DNA of 6,649 nt, from contig CANFPR010000048.1 in NCBI GenBank assembly GCA_947448975.1, positions 1-6,649 on the forward strand, read 5' to 3'. The stretch is from Micrococcales bacterium (lineage in GTDB: Bacteria > Actinomycetota > Actinomycetes > Actinomycetales > Microbacteriaceae). Positions 6,632-6,649 of this stretch are shown in pieces. Within the stretch, counting starts at the first letter, position 1; each line of letters opens with the position of its first letter. A model generated the notes under the pieces. That model saw only the letters and a program-made list of their open reading frames with translations, was not told where the DNA came from and did not search any database. The translations under genes were made by a program, and so were the position numbers.

Positions 6632-6637
6632 AATCTA
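6632..6637 (-). promoter_or_regulatory. Candidate -10 box for a leaderless nucleotidyltransferase transcript
   Basis: On the minus strand TAGATT (6637 to 6632) matches TATAAT at 4 of 6 positions and is followed by exactly 6 bases before the ATG at 6625. There is no Shine-Dalgarno sequence, and an in-frame TAG two codons upstream rules out an earlier start. Both facts fit a leaderless mRNA. The -35 region lies beyond the window. Confidence 0.35.
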
Positions 6638-6649
6638 AGCGGTAACCTA

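Noticed and set aside
6150..6632. 160-residue plus-strand open frame
   Set aside because: It is antisense to the catalytic half of the nucleotidyltransferase, Ser/Arg/Ala-rich and without recognisable domains.

Overview
This window looks like a stretch of chromosome from an actinobacterium, most likely a small-genome member of the Microbacteriaceae. That is an inference. It rests on the moderately GC-rich composition, tight gene packing, a mixture of genes with clear AAGGA-type ribosome binding sites and genes with none, an MmpL/MMPL-family exporter, and a DUF2834 domain of the kind I know mainly from actinobacteria. I see no insertion sequences, tRNA or rRNA genes, CRISPR arrays or phage genes.

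Layout, left to right. Positions 2-1333 (+) hold almost all of a PIF1-like DNA helicase, cut by the left edge just before its Walker A motif. Positions 1421-1783 (+) encode a 120-residue protein I do not recognise, with its own strong ribosome binding site. It converges on, and overlaps by 4 bases, a minus-strand gene at 1780-2964. That gene encodes a two-part protein: a three-helix membrane domain resembling DUF2834, followed by a serine esterase domain of the esterase D / enterochelin-esterase type. A short divergent promoter region, about 60 bases, containing a perfect 6+6 inverted repeat separates it from a 720-residue MMPL (RND-type) transporter at 3025-5187 (+). The transporter is followed after 24 bases by a 186-residue single-pass membrane protein of unknown function (5212-5772, +), probably in the same operon. 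Last comes a nucleotidyltransferase-fold protein on the minus strand (5834-6625), converging on the operon. Between the two convergent ends lie three degenerate copies of a roughly 24-base repeat, each containing a small hairpin.

How the genes might work together: the MMPL transporter and the protein after it are plausibly an export unit, loosely comparable in layout to MmpL with its MmpS partner, although I see no MmpS homology. The divergently transcribed esterase could act on an envelope substrate and share control with the exporter through the inverted repeat. The helicase, the 120-residue protein and the nucleotidyltransferase show no evident link to this unit. The points most worth checking are the DUF2834-esterase fusion, the shared palindrome, the uncharacterised MMPL partner, the hairpin repeats, and two genes whose start codons look leaderless. 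I do not see convincing evidence of a wholly new multi-gene system.
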